DNA from: Methylocystis sp. IM3
GTDB lineage: Bacteria; Pseudomonadota; Alphaproteobacteria; Rhizobiales; Beijerinckiaceae
Direction of reading: 5' to 3'
Length of the DNA: 64,000 bases
Assembly (NCBI RefSeq): GCF_038070105.1
Contig: NZ_JBBPBZ010000002.1
Coordinates: 2,958,501 to 3,022,500, forward strand
Both the position numbers and the translations under genes were made by a program. Positions 37,129 through 45,889 of this stretch are shown here, in pieces (within the stretch, counting starts at the first letter, position 1; every line of letters starts with the position of its first letter). The notes under the pieces are model-generated. The model was not told the origin of the DNA. It saw only the letters and a program-made list of their open reading frames with translations, and ran no database searches.

Positions 37129-38019
37129 TTACTGGAAGAGCTTCAGGATCATCTGAGCATTCTGGTTCGCGATCGACAGCGACTGAATGCCGAGCTGCTG
37201 CTGGGTCTGAAGCGCCTGCAGACGGGTCGAGGTTTCGTTCATGTCGGCGTCGACGAGCGAGGAAACGCCGCTCGTCAGCGCCTCGGCCATCGTCTTGATG
37301 AACTCGTTCTGCTGCGTCACGCGCGTCTGCGTCGCGCCGATCTCGGAGGCGTAGGTCGTGAGATCGGCGAGCGCCTTGTCCGCGTTGGTCAGCGTGTCGG
37401 CGATGGTCGCCGCGGCAAGATCGCCGGACGTCATGCTGGTGAAATCCGTCGCCGCCGCGGCGGTGCCGCCCTGCGCCGCTTCCAGAATGCCCGTTCCGCC
37501 GCCGGCGCTGTCGATCAGCGTCGTGGGGGTGAGGTCGATCGTCCCGACGGCCGAATCGGAGGCGCCCGATTTGTCGGCGTAGGACGCGATGAACTTCTCA
37601 GAGGTCTGTGAGCCGTCGATGACATTGAGGCCGGTGAAGGTGGCCGAGGACACGATGCTGGAGAGCTGCTTGCCGAGCTGCTGCAGATTCGTCAGGATCT
37701 TCGCCGTGTCGGCGCCCGGCTGCTGGGCCTGGGTGACGCCGTTCTTGATGTCATTCATCACGCCGATGGCGCTTTTCACCGCCGCGGCGGCGACATTGAG
37801 CACCGAATTCGCGCCCGACAGCGAGTCGCTGATCGTCGACAGCACCATCTTGTCCGACTTCATCGTCTCGGCGATCGACCAGGTCGAGGCGTTGTCGGCG
37901 GCGCTCGCAATTTTGAGGCCGGTCGAGATTTCCTTCTGCGTCGTGTTCAACGACGCCTGGGTCGCGCGCAGCGACTGAAGCGCGGTAATGGCGGAGGGGT
38001 TGACGAGAATACTAGCCAT
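37129..38019 (-). CDS. Flagellin (copy B)
   Basis: A 296-residue filament protein, a tandem duplicate of the neighbouring copy A. The first 65 residues and the last 100 are almost the same; differences cluster in the centre (GSQTSEKFIASYADKSGASD here). The start MASILVN at 38019 lies near AAGGGA, which is paired in a leader hairpin as in copy A. Both copies are probably secreted subunits of one filament, with dosage or mixed-filament roles possible. Confidence 0.95.
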   Translation of the reverse strand: MASILVNPSAITALQSLRATQASLNTTQKEISTGLKIASAADNASTWSIAETMKSDKMVLSTISDSLSGANSVLNVAAAAVKSAIGVMNDIKNGVTQAQQPGADTAKILTNLQQLGKQLSSIVSSATFTGLNVIDGSQTSEKFIASYADKSGASDSAVGTIDLTPTTLIDSAGGGTGILEAAQGGTAAAATDFTSMTSGDLAAATIADTLTNADKALADLTTYASEIGATQTRVTQQNEFIKTMAEALTSGVSSLVDADMNETSTRLQALQTQQQLGIQSLSIANQNAQMILKLFQ

Positions 38020-38120
38020 TTGCGTTGTCCCTTGTTGGACTGAGAACAAGTAAGGGACATGCCGGTGTTGCGCCGGCTCGACGGATGAGGCGTCATGCCA
38101 CGGGTTTGGGCCCGTCCGAA
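38020..38120 (-). promoter_or_regulatory. Structured leader of flagellin copy B
   Basis: It has the same three elements as the leader of copy A. Read leftward these are ACGGG/CCCGT (38115-38100), CCGGCG/CACCGG with one mismatch (38076-38062), and TGTCCCTT/AAGGGACA (38059-38026). In the last, the AAGGGA ribosome-binding site is paired again. The inner loop differs from copy A and contains a further TTGTT/AACAA pairing. Conservation of the stems with change in the loops supports function at the RNA level. The promoter probably lies between 38120 and 38240; no clear sigma-28 or sigma-54 site was found. Confidence 0.65.
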
Positions 38121-38244
38121 GCGACTATCGACTTTTGGAAACGCGGCGCGCGTTTCGTTGGTCGACGGAGCCAGTTTAGCCGAAGCCGCGACCTTGAAAA
38201 GGAGAATGCCCGAAAGCGCCTAATGGCCAGTTAACGGCAAAGCC

Positions 38245-38754
38245 TCAGGCAGCCGCGCCGCAGCATTTCTTGTATTTCTTGCCAGAGCCGCAGGGGCAGG
38301 GATCGTTGCGGCCGGGCTGCGCGCCCTTCACGATCGGCTGGCTCTTTCGATTGGCCTCTTCCTGAAAATACCAGCGACCATCAGTCTTGCAGAACAGCGA
38401 GCGCTCGCGATGCGCGTAGTTTTCGCCCTCGAGGCTGAAATGGGCGATGAACTCGACATGGCCCTCGTCGTCGGTCTCGAGCCCGTTCTCCGTGGAAATC
38501 ACGTCGAGGCCGAGCCACTGAGACTGCCTGGCCCAATGGGTGATCGCCTTGCGGTCGAAATCCTCGCGCGTGCCAGGGGCCAGCGTCTCTTCGAGATAGT
38601 CGATGTCGCCGCGCGCGAAAGCCGTATAGCGCGAGCGCATGAGCGCCTCCGCCGTCGGGGGCGTCTTGCCCTCTTCGAGATAGGGCTTGCAGCAATCTGC
38701 GTAGTCGCGCTTCTCGGCGTCGATCACGCGGCAGGGGCAGAGGGCGTCGGTCAT
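38245..38754 (-). CDS. YchJ-like protein with SEC-C zinc motif
   Basis: A 169-residue protein. The N-terminus has a first cysteine cluster ([28 protein letters not shown]), the middle is an NTF2-like fold ([19 protein letters not shown]), and the C-terminus ends in a SEC-C motif ([18 protein letters not shown]), as in the tail of SecA. The layout is that of the YchJ/UPF0225 family, of unknown function with probable zinc binding. It stands alone between the flagellin block and the formate dehydrogenase operon. Confidence 0.9.
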   Translation of the reverse strand: MTDALCPCRVIDAEKRDYADCCKPYLEEGKTPPTAEALMRSRYTAFARGDIDYLEETLAPGTREDFDRKAITHWARQSQWLGLDVISTENGLETDDEGHVEFIAHFSLEGENYAHRERSLFCKTDGRWYFQEEANRKSQPIVKGAQPGRNDPCPCGSGKKYKKCCGAAA

Positions 38755-38902
38755 CGTCTCTCACTCGATCGCCGGCCGCGCGCGGACTGAAAAAAGCGCG
38801 GCGGGAGGCGCGTCTTCACTTGGAGTTGAAAAGAAAAAGGCCGCCGCGCCGGAAAAATCGATTCTTGAAAACCGCTTTTTGTGCGCGACAGGCAGGCGCG
38901 CG

Positions 38903-39136
38903 TCAGGCCGCGCCCTTCTTCTCGGCGTCGAGAATCTTGACGGCCTCGATGGCGATGGGTTCGAGTCCGGCGCCGCCATGTTTGACATGTTCGCAGATCG
39001 ACTCGCGCATATGGGGCGCCCAGAACTTGCGCAGATGCTCGGCCATGCCGGCGGCGGCCCCGATTTTTTGCGCGCCAAAAAACGAGCCGATCTGATTGGC
39101 CATTTTCACGAGCTTCTCAACTGAATCATGCGACAT
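38903..39136 (-). CDS. fdsD: Formate dehydrogenase delta subunit FdsD
   Basis: A 77-residue protein with the family pattern: VEKLVKMANQIGSFFGAQ at the N-terminus and FWAPHMRESICEHVKHGGAG in the middle. It is a small accessory subunit of the soluble NAD-dependent molybdenum formate dehydrogenase. It overlaps the end of fdhD by 11 bp and closes the operon fdsG-fdsB-fdsA-fdhD-fdsD, the usual order (fdhD is the fdsC position). Confidence 0.92.
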   Translation of the reverse strand: MSHDSVEKLVKMANQIGSFFGAQKIGAAAGMAEHLRKFWAPHMRESICEHVKHGGAGLEPIAIEAVKILDAEKKGAA

Positions 39137-39953
39137 GGGCGGAGACCTGTTCGAGGATGCGTCCTGGATGGGTGAAGACTTCGAAATCGCGGCCCCGCAT
39201 CACGGCCACGAGGGTCATACCGCATTTTTCGGCGCTGCGAACCGCGAGCGCGGTCGGCGCCGAGACGGCGGCGATGATCGGCGCCCCGATGCGGGCGGCT
39301 TTCTGCACGAGCTCGACGGAGACGCGGCTGGTCATCAGCACGACGCCCTGCGAGGCGGCCAGGCCCTGGCGCGCGAGCGCGCCCGCGAGCTTGTCGAGGG
39401 CATTGTGGCGGCCGACGTCCTCGCGGACGATCAGCGCGCCGGAATCGGGGTTCCAGAAGGCCGCCGCATGCACTGCGCGCGTCTCCTGATTGATCTTCTG
39501 CGCGGCCGGCATCCGGTCCATGGCGTCGATGAGCGCCTCCGCCCGCACGATCAAAGCATTGTCGAGCGTCGGCAGGCTGCGCGCCGCGGCCTCGAGGCTT
39601 TCGACGCCGCAGAGGCCGCAGCCCGTCGGGCCGGCCATCGACCGGCGACGCGCCGCATAGGCGTCCTGGCGGTCGCCGACGAGCCATGTGCGCAGCTCGA
39701 TTCCAAGGTCCGAGGTCACCACCTCCACCTCGCCCGCGTCCTGAGGACGGTCAACCAACCCCTCGGTGATCGCGAAACCGACCGCGAAATCCTCGAGATC
39801 GGCGGGCGTCGCCATCATCACCGCATGGGTGGAGCCGCCATAAGTGAAGGCGACCGGCGTCTCTTCGGGGATCACGCGTGAAGAACGCGCCGTCACATCG
39901 TGACGGCGCGCCAGGCATTCTACCCGAAGAGCAGGCGACGGAATGTCGTTCAT
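39126..39953 (-). CDS. fdhD: Formate dehydrogenase sulfurtransferase FdhD/FdsC
   Basis: A 275-residue accessory protein that passes sulfur to the molybdenum cofactor before insertion into the catalytic subunit. The active-site cysteine loop is CGLCGVES, and the conserved EDVGRHNALDKL and SRVSVELVQKA segments are present. The ATG at 39953 overlaps the fdsA stop by 4 bp. Its place in the operon matches its need for formate dehydrogenase maturation. Confidence 0.94.
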   Translation of the reverse strand: MNDIPSPALRVECLARRHDVTARSSRVIPEETPVAFTYGGSTHAVMMATPADLEDFAVGFAITEGLVDRPQDAGEVEVVTSDLGIELRTWLVGDRQDAYAARRRSMAGPTGCGLCGVESLEAAARSLPTLDNALIVRAEALIDAMDRMPAAQKINQETRAVHAAAFWNPDSGALIVREDVGRHNALDKLAGALARQGLAASQGVVLMTSRVSVELVQKAARIGAPIIAAVSAPTALAVRSAEKCGMTLVAVMRGRDFEVFTHPGRILEQVSAHVA

Positions 39954-42829
39954 TCCGCCGCGTCGATGGTCGTCGCAATGCGCCGAGCGTTCTCGGAGAG
40001 CTCGCGATACTGCTCCTGCCACTGGGTCGGGCCGTTCGACGGAGACACCTGAACGGCGGTGACCTTGTATTCGGGGCAGTTGGTGGCCCAGTCCGAATTG
40101 TCGGTGGTCACGACATTGGCCTGGGTCATCGGATGGTGGAAGGTCGTGTAGACGACCCCGGGGGCGACGCGGTCCGTGACCAGGGCGCGCAGCGCGGTGT
40201 CACCCGCGCGGCTCTGGACGCGCACCCAATCGCCGTCGCGCACGCCGCGCTCCTCCGCATCGTGCGGATGGATTTCGAGCACGTCCTCTTCATGCCAGCG
40301 GCTGTTCTCGGTGCGGCGGGTCTGCGCGCCGACGTTGTACTGCGACAGGATGCGGCCCGTCGTCAGCAGCAGCGGGAAGCGCGGCCCCACCTTCTCGTCC
40401 GTGGGCACATATTCGGTGATGACGAATTTGCCCTTGCCGCGCGCAAAGCCGTCGATGTGCATGATCGGCATGCCTTCCGGCGCCTCGTCGTTGCACGGCC
40501 ACTGCACCGACCCCACCTCGTCGAGCAACTCATAGGAGACGTTGTGGAAGGAGGGCGTCAGGCGCGCGATCTCGTCCATGATCTCGGACGGGTTCTTGTA
40601 GTTCCAGTTCATGCCGAGCTTGTTGGCGAGATGCTGGGTGATCTCCCAGTCGCCATAGCCGTTCTTCGGCGTCATCACCTTGCGGATGCGCTGGATGCGG
40701 CGCTCGGCGTTGGTGAAGGTGCCGTCCTTCTCGAGGAAGGAGGACCCCGGCAGGAAGACGTGGGCGTAATGCGCCGACTCGACCAGGAACAGGTCCTGCA
40801 CGATCACGATTTCCATATTGGCGAGGGCCGCCGAAACATGGCGCGTGTCGGGATCGGACTGGAGAATGTCCTCGCCCTGCAGATAGAGGCCCTTGAACCG
40901 GCCCTCGATCGCCGCGTCGAACATGTTCGGGATGCGCAGCCCGGGCTCGGGGTCGAGCTTGACGCCCCAGTCGGCTTCGAAGACCGACCGCGCCGCCGCG
41001 CCCGAAATATGCTGGTAGCCCGGCAGCTCATGGGGGAACGAGCCCATGTCGCAGGAGCCCTGCACATTGTTCTGGCCACGGAGCGGGTTCACGCCGACGC
41101 CGCGGCGGCCGAGATTGCCCGTCGCCATGGCGAGATTGGCGATGCCCATGACCGTCGTGGAGCCCTGCGAATGCTCCGTCACGCCGAGGCCGTAATAGAT
41201 GGCCGCATTGCCGCCCCGCGCATACAGGCGCGCGGCGCCGCGAATGTCCTCGGCCTTGACGCCGAGAACCGACTCGAGAGCCTCCGGGCTGTTGCGGTCG
41301 AGCGCGACGAAGTCGGCCCAGGCCTGGAACTCGTCCCAGTCGCAGCGATGGCGCACGAAGGATTCGTTGACGAGCCCTTCCTTGACGATCACATGCGCGA
41401 GCGCCGTGATCATCGCGACATTGGTGCCAGGCTGCAGCGCCAGATGATAGTCCGCCTGAATATGGGGCGAGCGGACGAGGTCGATGCGGCGCGGATCGAT
41501 GACGATCAGCTTGGCGCCTTCGCGCAGGCGCTTCTTCATGCGCGAGCCGAACACCGGATGGGCGTCCGTCGGATTGGCGCCGATGACCAGAATGACGTCG
41601 GCCTCGTCGACCGAGTCGAAGTCCTGCGTGCCGGCCGAGGTGCCGAAGGCCTGGTTCAGGCCGTAGCCCGTCGGCGAATGACAGACGCGGGCGCAGGTGT
41701 CGACATTGTTGTTGCCGAAGCCGGCGCGCACGAGCTTCTGAACGAGATAGGTCTCTTCATTCGAGCAGCGCGACGAAGTGATCGCGCCGACCGATCCCTT
41801 GCCATATTTCGCCTGAACGGCCTTCAGCCGGTCGGCCGCGAAGGTCAGCGCCTCGTCCCAGGTGACGACGCGCCAGGGCTCATCGATGGACTCGCGGATC
41901 ATCGGGTCGAGGACGCGGTCGCCATGATGGGCGTAGCCATAGGCGAAGCGGCCCTTGATGCAGCTGTGTCCGTGATTGGCCTTGCCGTCCTTCCAGGGGA
42001 TCATGCGGACGACTTCCTCGCCGCGCATCTCCGCCTTGAAGGTGCAGCCGACGCCGCAATAGGCGCAGGTGGTGATCTCGGAATGCTCCGGCTGGCCGAT
42101 GGCGATCACCGATTTTTCGGTCAGCGTCGCGGTCGGACAGGCCTGGACGCAGGCGCCGCAGGACACGCACTCCGACTCCATGAAGGCCTCGTCCATGCCG
42201 GCCGAAACGCGCGAATCGAATCCGCGTCCCGAAATCGTCAGCGCGAAAGTGCCCTGCACTTCCTCGCAGGCGCGCACGCAGCGATTGCAGACGATGCACT
42301 TGGACGGATCATAGGTGAAATAGGGGTTCGACTCGTCCTTGGGCTTCCAGGCGAAATTCGCCTCGCCATTGTTGCGCGCAAAGACGTGGTTGGAGCCGTC
42401 ATAGCCGTAGCGCACGTCGCGCAGACCCACCGCGCCCGCCATGTCCTGCAATTCACAGTCGCCATTGGCGGCGCAGGTGAGGCAGTCCAGCGGATGGTCG
42501 GAAATATAGAGCTCCATCACGCCGCGGCGGATCGCCGCGAGGCGCGGGGTCTGGGTCTTGACCGAAATGCCCGGCGCGACCGGCGTGGTGCAGGAGGCCG
42601 GCGTGCCGTTGCGGCCTTCGACCTCGATCACGCAGAGACGGCAGGAGCCGAAGGCCTTGATGCTGTCGGTGGCGCAGAGCTTGGGGATCTCGGTCCCCGC
42701 CTCCATCGCCGCCCGCATGATGGAGGTGCCTTCCGGAACGGTGACGCTCTTGCCGTCGATGGTCAGCGTGACCATGTCCTCGGATTTCGAAGCCGGCGTT
42801 CCGTAATCTGTTTCTTTGATAAGAGTCAT
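39950..42829 (-). CDS. fdsA: NAD-dependent formate dehydrogenase alpha subunit FdsA
   Basis: A 959-residue catalytic subunit. An N-terminal 2Fe-2S domain (GSCRLC about 61-66) is followed by His/Cys clusters (DHPLDCLTCAANGDC), two 4Fe-4S motifs (CIVCNRC 178-184; CVSCGAC 221-227) and the molybdopterin domain beginning CAYCGVGC (255-262). The molybdenum ligand is probably Cys383 in CARVCHSPT; this is a Cys-type rather than a selenocysteine enzyme. It oxidises formate to CO2. The ATG at 42829 is chosen by family start; earlier starts run into fdsB. Confidence 0.96.
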   Translation of the reverse strand: MTLIKETDYGTPASKSEDMVTLTIDGKSVTVPEGTSIMRAAMEAGTEIPKLCATDSIKAFGSCRLCVIEVEGRNGTPASCTTPVAPGISVKTQTPRLAAIRRGVMELYISDHPLDCLTCAANGDCELQDMAGAVGLRDVRYGYDGSNHVFARNNGEANFAWKPKDESNPYFTYDPSKCIVCNRCVRACEEVQGTFALTISGRGFDSRVSAGMDEAFMESECVSCGACVQACPTATLTEKSVIAIGQPEHSEITTCAYCGVGCTFKAEMRGEEVVRMIPWKDGKANHGHSCIKGRFAYGYAHHGDRVLDPMIRESIDEPWRVVTWDEALTFAADRLKAVQAKYGKGSVGAITSSRCSNEETYLVQKLVRAGFGNNNVDTCARVCHSPTGYGLNQAFGTSAGTQDFDSVDEADVILVIGANPTDAHPVFGSRMKKRLREGAKLIVIDPRRIDLVRSPHIQADYHLALQPGTNVAMITALAHVIVKEGLVNESFVRHRCDWDEFQAWADFVALDRNSPEALESVLGVKAEDIRGAARLYARGGNAAIYYGLGVTEHSQGSTTVMGIANLAMATGNLGRRGVGVNPLRGQNNVQGSCDMGSFPHELPGYQHISGAAARSVFEADWGVKLDPEPGLRIPNMFDAAIEGRFKGLYLQGEDILQSDPDTRHVSAALANMEIVIVQDLFLVESAHYAHVFLPGSSFLEKDGTFTNAERRIQRIRKVMTPKNGYGDWEITQHLANKLGMNWNYKNPSEIMDEIARLTPSFHNVSYELLDEVGSVQWPCNDEAPEGMPIMHIDGFARGKGKFVITEYVPTDEKVGPRFPLLLTTGRILSQYNVGAQTRRTENSRWHEEDVLEIHPHDAEERGVRDGDWVRVQSRAGDTALRALVTDRVAPGVVYTTFHHPMTQANVVTTDNSDWATNCPEYKVTAVQVSPSNGPTQWQEQYRELSENARRIATTIDAAE

Positions 42830-42839
42830 GGCGGCTACC

Positions 42840-44390
42840 TCACTCGGCGGCTTCAAGGGCCGGCTTGCGGAAGTCCTCTGGGAAATGACGAAGAGCGCTT
42901 TCGACCGGATAAGGCGCGAAACCGCCGAGCGCACACAATGAGCCAAACTTCATCGTGTGGCACAGGTCCTTGAGAAGCTCGATGTTCTTCTCGACGTCCT
43001 GACCATTGCGAATCTTGTCGATCGTTTCGACGCCGCGCGTCGAACCGATGCGGCAAGGCGTGCACTTTCCACAGCTCTCGATCGCGCAGAACTCCATGCC
43101 GAAGCGCGCCATCCAAACCATGTCGACCGTGTCGTCGAAAATGACGAGGCCGCCATGGCCGATCAGACTGTCCTTCGCGGCGAAGGCCTCATAATCGAAT
43201 GGCAGATCGAAAAGCGACACAGGCAGATAGGCGCCGAGCGGGCCGCCGACCTGGACCGCCTTGACCGGGCGTCCCGTCCGCGTGCCGCCGGCGATGTCAT
43301 TGACGATCTCGCCGAGCGGAATGCCGAAATCGGTCTCGAACAGACCGCCGTATTTCACATTGCCGGCGATCTGGAGCGGCATGGTGCCGCGCGAGCGGCC
43401 GACGCCGAGATCGGCGTAGTGCTTCGCGCCCTTCTCCAGAATCATCGGGACGGTCGCCATGGAGAGCACGTTGTTGACCACCGTCGGCTTGCCGAAGAGG
43501 CCGACATGGGCCGGCAGCGGCGGCTTGGCGCGCACGATGCCGCGCTTGCCCTCGAGGCTCTCGAGCAGCGAGGTCTCCTCGCCGCAGACATAGGCGCCCG
43601 CGCCGATGCGCAGCTCCATGTCGAAGTCGAAGCCCGAGCCCTTGATGTTCCTGCCGAGCCAGCCGGCTTCGCGCGCCTTCTCGATCGCGGCCTGGAAGAC
43701 CTTGGCGACGACCGGATATTCCGAGCGCAGATAGACATAGCCCTTGGAGCCGCCGATGGCGTAGCCGCAAATGATCATGCCCTCGATGAGCGAGAGCGGA
43801 TCGCCCTCCATGATCATGCGGTCGGCGAAAGTGCCGCTATCGCCCTCGTCGGCGTTGACGACGACATATTTCTGGCCGGGCGCGCAATCCGCGACGGTCT
43901 TCCATTTGATGCCGGTCGGGAAGCCCGCGCCGCCGCGGCCGCGCAGACCGGACTTGGTCACTTCCTCGACGACCGCAGGGGCGCCCATCTCGAAGGCGCG
44001 CTTGAGGCCGGCGAAGCCGCCATGCGCCTCATAGTCGGCGACGGAGAGAGGGTCGATGACGCCGCAGCGCACGAAGGTGACGCGGTTCTGGCGCTTCATC
44101 CAGGGGTGCTCGTCGACGACCCCGATGTTCAGCGGATGCGCGCCGCCGGTCAGGAAGCCCGATTCGAACAGCGAGGCCACGTCCTTGACCTTGGCCGGCC
44201 CGTAGCCGACGCGGCCCGCGGGCGTCTCCACCTCGATCAGGGGCTCGAGCCAGAGCATGCCACGCGAGCCGTTGCGCACGATCTCGACGTCGAGGCCGCG
44301 CGCGGCGGCCTCCTTGGCGACGGCGGCGGCCAGGCGGTCGGCGCCCATCGCCACGGCGGCCATGTCCAGGGGAATGTAAATCTTGGTCAT
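42840..44390 (-). CDS. fdsB: NAD-dependent formate dehydrogenase beta subunit FdsB
   Basis: A 516-residue flavoprotein homologous to NuoF. A thioredoxin-like N-terminus precedes the NADH-binding motif GLRGRGGAGFPTGIKW and the FMN-binding AYVCGEETSLLESLEG. The C-terminal 4Fe-4S ligands are ESCGKCTPCRIGS. It accepts electrons from FdsA and reduces NAD. GAAGGG precedes the ATG at 44390, which overlaps the fdsG stop by 4 bp. Confidence 0.96.
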   Translation of the reverse strand: MTKIYIPLDMAAVAMGADRLAAAVAKEAAARGLDVEIVRNGSRGMLWLEPLIEVETPAGRVGYGPAKVKDVASLFESGFLTGGAHPLNIGVVDEHPWMKRQNRVTFVRCGVIDPLSVADYEAHGGFAGLKRAFEMGAPAVVEEVTKSGLRGRGGAGFPTGIKWKTVADCAPGQKYVVVNADEGDSGTFADRMIMEGDPLSLIEGMIICGYAIGGSKGYVYLRSEYPVVAKVFQAAIEKAREAGWLGRNIKGSGFDFDMELRIGAGAYVCGEETSLLESLEGKRGIVRAKPPLPAHVGLFGKPTVVNNVLSMATVPMILEKGAKHYADLGVGRSRGTMPLQIAGNVKYGGLFETDFGIPLGEIVNDIAGGTRTGRPVKAVQVGGPLGAYLPVSLFDLPFDYEAFAAKDSLIGHGGLVIFDDTVDMVWMARFGMEFCAIESCGKCTPCRIGSTRGVETIDKIRNGQDVEKNIELLKDLCHTMKFGSLCALGGFAPYPVESALRHFPEDFRKPALEAAE

Positions 44391-44863
44391 TTGCCCTTCG
44401 CCTCCTCGACGAGACCGTCCAGCGTCTCGGCGTCGACCATCCCGATCGGCTCGTTGTCGTAAAGGGCGGCGGGGCTGTGGGCGCACAGGCCCAGGCAATA
44501 GACCGGCTCGACCGTCAGGGAGCCGTCGGGCGTCGTCTGGTGCCATTCGAGCTTGTTGCGGGCGAGGAATTCATTCGCCTGCTTCTCGGCGCCCATCGAC
44601 TGACACGATTCGGCGCGGCAGATTTTCAGCGTATGCCGGCCATGGGGCGAGGAATGGAAGTCGTGATAGAAGGTGACGACGCCATGCATTTCGGCGCGGC
44701 TGATGTTCAGCGCGCTCGCCATCTCGCGCACGGCGGATTCCGGAACGCAGCCGAATTCAGCCTGAAGCGCATGCAATATGGGCAATGCAGGACCTTCGAG
44801 GCCCATATGGGCCGCAATGATCTCCCGCGCCCGCTCGTCGCTATAAGGAGCAGCGCCAGCCAT
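44387..44863 (-). CDS. fdsG: NAD-dependent formate dehydrogenase gamma subunit FdsG
   Basis: A 158-residue NuoE-like 2Fe-2S subunit. The cluster ligands are in ICRAESCQSMGA and VYCLGLCAHSPA. It relays electrons within the diaphorase part with FdsB. The ATG at 44863 follows GAGGGAAGAA and is favoured over a TTG at 44923. It is the first structural gene of the operon. The LysR-type regulator gene lies 126 bp upstream on the same strand. Confidence 0.95.
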   Translation of the reverse strand: MAGAAPYSDERAREIIAAHMGLEGPALPILHALQAEFGCVPESAVREMASALNISRAEMHGVVTFYHDFHSSPHGRHTLKICRAESCQSMGAEKQANEFLARNKLEWHQTTPDGSLTVEPVYCLGLCAHSPAALYDNEPIGMVDAETLDGLVEEAKGK

Positions 44864-44989
44864 TTCTTCCCTCGCTTCGGGCGTCGAGCTCAAGACAAGC
44901 GCCCTTGATTGGTTTTGTTCCAAGGACAGTGCCGGAAATCCCCGACTTGATCAATAGCGTCCGCGCCGTCAGGCCATAGGGTCTGCCTA
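44864..44989 (-). promoter_or_regulatory. Presumed fds operon promoter region
   Basis: This 126-bp gap lies between the LysR-type regulator gene and fdsG, both read leftward. It is the natural place for the fds promoter and the regulator's binding site (LysR sites usually contain T-N11-A). I could not fix the -35/-10 boxes. The assignment is by position. Confidence 0.4.
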
Positions 44990-45889
44990 TCAATCATCCA
45001 GCCTGCCACTTTCGGCGAGCGTCTTCGCCTCCGCGACGAGCGCGCCGACGAGCGGAATGACCGGATCGCGCAGAGGCGCGACCAGTCCAATTTCATGCCC
45101 CGCCTCGGGCTCGACGATCGGAATGGAGCGCAAGGGCGGCGAGGCGCCCATTGTTTTCGCGAGTTTTTCCGGAAGGATGGTCGCCCACCGGCCGGATTTC
45201 ACATGGTCGTAAAGGAGAATGACCGAGTTCGACTCCAGGATCGGCGTCGGCTCCGCGCCGCCTGCGCCAATGAGTCGCTCGATGATCCGGCGATTCTGCA
45301 TGTCGGGCGTCAGAAGGCACAGATCGATGCGCCCGACCTCGGCCCAGGTGACGCGGTCGCGGTCGCCGAGCGGATTGCCCGCCGTCGTCAACAGCCTGTA
45401 GCGCTCCGAACAGAGCGGCACGGTCCGCACGCGGCCCAGAGGCTCGTTGTCGAGATAGGTGACGCCCGCGTCGATCTCGAGATTGTCGAGCATGGCCAGC
45501 ACCTCCGCGCTGGACGCCGAGACGACCTTGAAGCGCACATGCGGGTGCTTCTCGCGATAGGGGGTCGTCAACGCCGAGACGATGCCCTCGGCCGTGGGAA
45601 TGACGGCGATCTTGAGCTGGCCGGAGAGGCCCTCCCGCAGGGTCCGCACTTCCTGGCGCATGGCGCGGGCGTCGCCCACGATCCGCTTGGCCCATTCCAG
45701 CACGCGCTCGCCCTCGGCCGTCAGCCCGTGGAAGCGGGATGAGCGGTTGACGAGCAGCACCCCGAGCGAATCCTCGAGCTGCTTGATGCCTGCGGAGAGC
45801 GTCGGCTGAGTGACGCCGCAGAGTTCCGCCGCGCGCGAAAAGCTCTTTTCGCTGGCGACGGTGATGAGAAATTCGAGTTTGTCGATCAC
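44990..45889 (-). CDS. LysR-family regulator, probably of formate dehydrogenase (FdsR-like)
   Basis: A 299-residue regulator. The N-terminal winged helix-turn-helix is clear (LEFLITVASEKSFSRAAELC, TQPTLSAGIKQLEDSLGVLL), followed by a ligand-binding domain (LKIAVIPTAEGIVSALTTPY). GTG at 45889 is chosen because the family begins just before this helix; no upstream Met fits. It lies upstream of and co-directional with fdsG. Formate dehydrogenase operons of other bacteria have a LysR gene (fdsR) in this place, so control of fds is a reasonable inference; formate sensing is not shown. Confidence 0.85.
   Translation of the reverse strand: MIDKLEFLITVASEKSFSRAAELCGVTQPTLSAGIKQLEDSLGVLLVNRSSRFHGLTAEGERVLEWAKRIVGDARAMRQEVRTLREGLSGQLKIAVIPTAEGIVSALTTPYREKHPHVRFKVVSASSAEVLAMLDNLEIDAGVTYLDNEPLGRVRTVPLCSERYRLLTTAGNPLGDRDRVTWAEVGRIDLCLLTPDMQNRRIIERLIGAGGAEPTPILESNSVILLYDHVKSGRWATILPEKLAKTMGASPPLRSIPIVEPEAGHEIGLVAPLRDPVIPLVGALVAEAKTLAESGRLDD

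Noticed and set aside
39878..42973. Rightward ORF of about 1,030 codons opposite fdsA
   Set aside because: It is the complement of a clearly conserved catalytic subunit; its His/Arg/Asp/Ala-rich sequence shows no motif.
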